Positions 63,373-64,000 of a stretch of 64,000 nt of DNA are shown piece after piece. Where the stretch lies: positions 72,659 through 136,658 of the forward strand of contig DJXW01000017.1 of the NCBI GenBank assembly GCA_002449845.1. The letters are read 5' to 3'. Source of the DNA: Prevotella sp. UBA6994 (GTDB taxonomy: Bacteria; Bacteroidota; Bacteroidia; Bacteroidales; Bacteroidaceae). A model generated the notes under the pieces. That model was not told the origin of the DNA, made no database searches, and was given only the letters and a program-made list of their open reading frames with translations. Position numbers and translations under genes: made by a program. Every line of letters begins with the position of its first letter. The first letter of the stretch is position 1.

Positions 63373-63779
63373 AGCATCTGTGCCTGGTGTGGTCGTTGAA
63401 GTGGCTTCTTAGCTTGAAGTTCTGCTAAAGCCGTGCTGATGGCATCTAATTGGGCGCGTGTGGACTCGTTGATGTCGTTCTGATCGTGTAGAATGCCGGA
63501 TAGCATGGCAAGCCCTTGTTCGGTGAAAGCATAGGGGAGATATTTAGAATGTTCTCCTCTTCCCATCTTTAAGATTCCATTTTGGAATTAAAAAAAGTCA
63601 TACTCATCTTTTGTCAACTGAAACATAAAGTCTGGTGGGAAACGTTTGATATTCCTCTTTACGGCTTTGTTGAAATTTCCAGTCGTCACTTGGTAAAGCT
63701 CTGCGAGGTCTTTGTCTATCATCACCTTCACGCCACGAATCTCATAAATCTTGCTTTGGATAACTAAAATGTCGTTCAT
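63369..63779 (-). pseudogene. ORF6N (KilA-N-like) domain gene, broken by an in-frame stop
   Basis: From 63779: a clear ORF6N domain start (IQSKIYEIRGVKVMIDKDLAELYQV, about 1-60; KRFPPDFMFQLTKDEYDFF), then a TAA at 63588-63590. The same frame continues after the stop with FQNGILKMGRGEHSKYLPYA and FTEQGLAMLSG, the normal continuation of the family, so a single nonsense change splits the gene. After about residue 85 the usual helical part is shortened and runs into unrelated sequence near 63405. ORF6N proteins are DNA-binding proteins of phages and mobile elements. The break and the foreign junction mark it as a relic. Confidence 0.7.
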
Positions 63780-63839
63780 AATATTAGTTTCTACAAATTT
63801 TGTTTTTCATAGTATTAGATTTTAAATAGCGCAAAAGCG

Positions 63840-63870
63840 AACAGGGTTCTCAGTGGAGAACCCTGTTTTA
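63840..63870 (+). terminator. Intrinsic terminator-like hairpin
   Basis: ACAGGGTTCTC (63841-63851) pairs perfectly over 11 bp with GAGAACCCTGT (63856-63866), 4-base loop, then TTTTAATT. It is upstream of the ORF6N relic and could end a gene that lies beyond the window on the minus strand or a lost plus-strand gene. Confidence 0.6.
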
Positions 63871-64000
63871 ATTAATTTCACTTATCAAACGCAACAAACG
63901 CAACACGCAACATTAGTACCTTCAATATTTCTTATTCCTCAAGATGGTATAATTAAGACTATATATAATAATTATTATTATATTAATATATTATTATAAT
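63871..64000. other. Very AT-rich window end
   Basis: No gene is visible. Short AACGCAAC-type repeats occur near 63890-63915, and the last 45 bases are nearly pure A and T with TATTA/TAATA repeats. Confidence 0.5.

Noticed and set aside
1..64000. Intact insertion sequence or prophage
   Set aside because: No complete transposase, integrase or phage structural gene was found; only possible fragments at 63.3-63.8 kb.

Overview
The window comes from a Bacteroidetes chromosome, most probably Prevotellaceae (Prevotella in the broad sense). The reasons are the many TAnnTTTG promoter elements (several with TTTG about 20 bases upstream), the absence of Shine-Dalgarno sites, SusC/SusD pairs, many lipoproteins ending their signal in S-C, and secreted enzymes that end in a 'D-L-x-G-R ... 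N-G-K-K' tail. No database was available, so family names rest on motifs read by eye.

Layout. 1-3.7 kb: a GH5 endoglucanase (cut by the window edge) and a malic enzyme, both on the minus strand. 3.9-6.5 kb: an AT-rich pair, a GT2 glycosyltransferase and a polytopic membrane protein. 6.7-11.1 kb: a TetR regulator, HAD phosphatase, MFS transporter, beta-helix lipoprotein and cytidine deaminase in one tight run, followed by tRNA-Ser(GCT) and tRNA-Glu(CTC). 12-15 kb: a membrane-embedded AraC-type regulator and a carboxylesterase lipoprotein with a direct-repeat operator candidate between them. 15.3-19.8 kb (minus): a CE1-like esterase, a Sel1-repeat protein and a GH43 enzyme.

20-39.5 kb is the centrepiece: a gene run of about 19.5 kb that starts with a GH98 enzyme and continues FAS1 lipoprotein, SusC, SusD, FAS1 lipoprotein, FAS1 lipoprotein, SusC, SusD. 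The nearby esterases and GH43 point to a complex xylan as the target. Three fasciclin-domain lipoproteins sit where SusE/SusF-type surface glycan-binding proteins would be expected. 39.9-42.5 kb: a candidate rod-shaped ncRNA with its own promoter and terminator, then a type II restriction-modification locus whose BstXI-like endonuclease is frameshifted while the methyltransferase and its XRE regulator are intact.

43.5-53.4 kb (minus): a second polysaccharide cassette aimed at a uronic-acid polymer, without SusC/D: a one-component propeller/AraC membrane regulator, a large alginate-lyase-superfamily enzyme (PL38-like), a GH88 unsaturated glucuronyl hydrolase, and a fusion of a lyase-like module to a GH28/GH49-type beta-helix. 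It is bracketed by inverted copies of one polypurine/polypyrimidine repeat. 53.8-62.7 kb: two large carbohydrate-binding-module proteins around a GH3 enzyme. 62.8-63.8 kb: decayed fragments (DUF2971, ORF6N and possibly transposase).

Three features look least explained by known annotation: the FAS1 lipoproteins woven into a double SusCD operon, an unnamed ~160-residue module shared by three secreted proteins in different loci, and the rod-like RNA at 40 kb.
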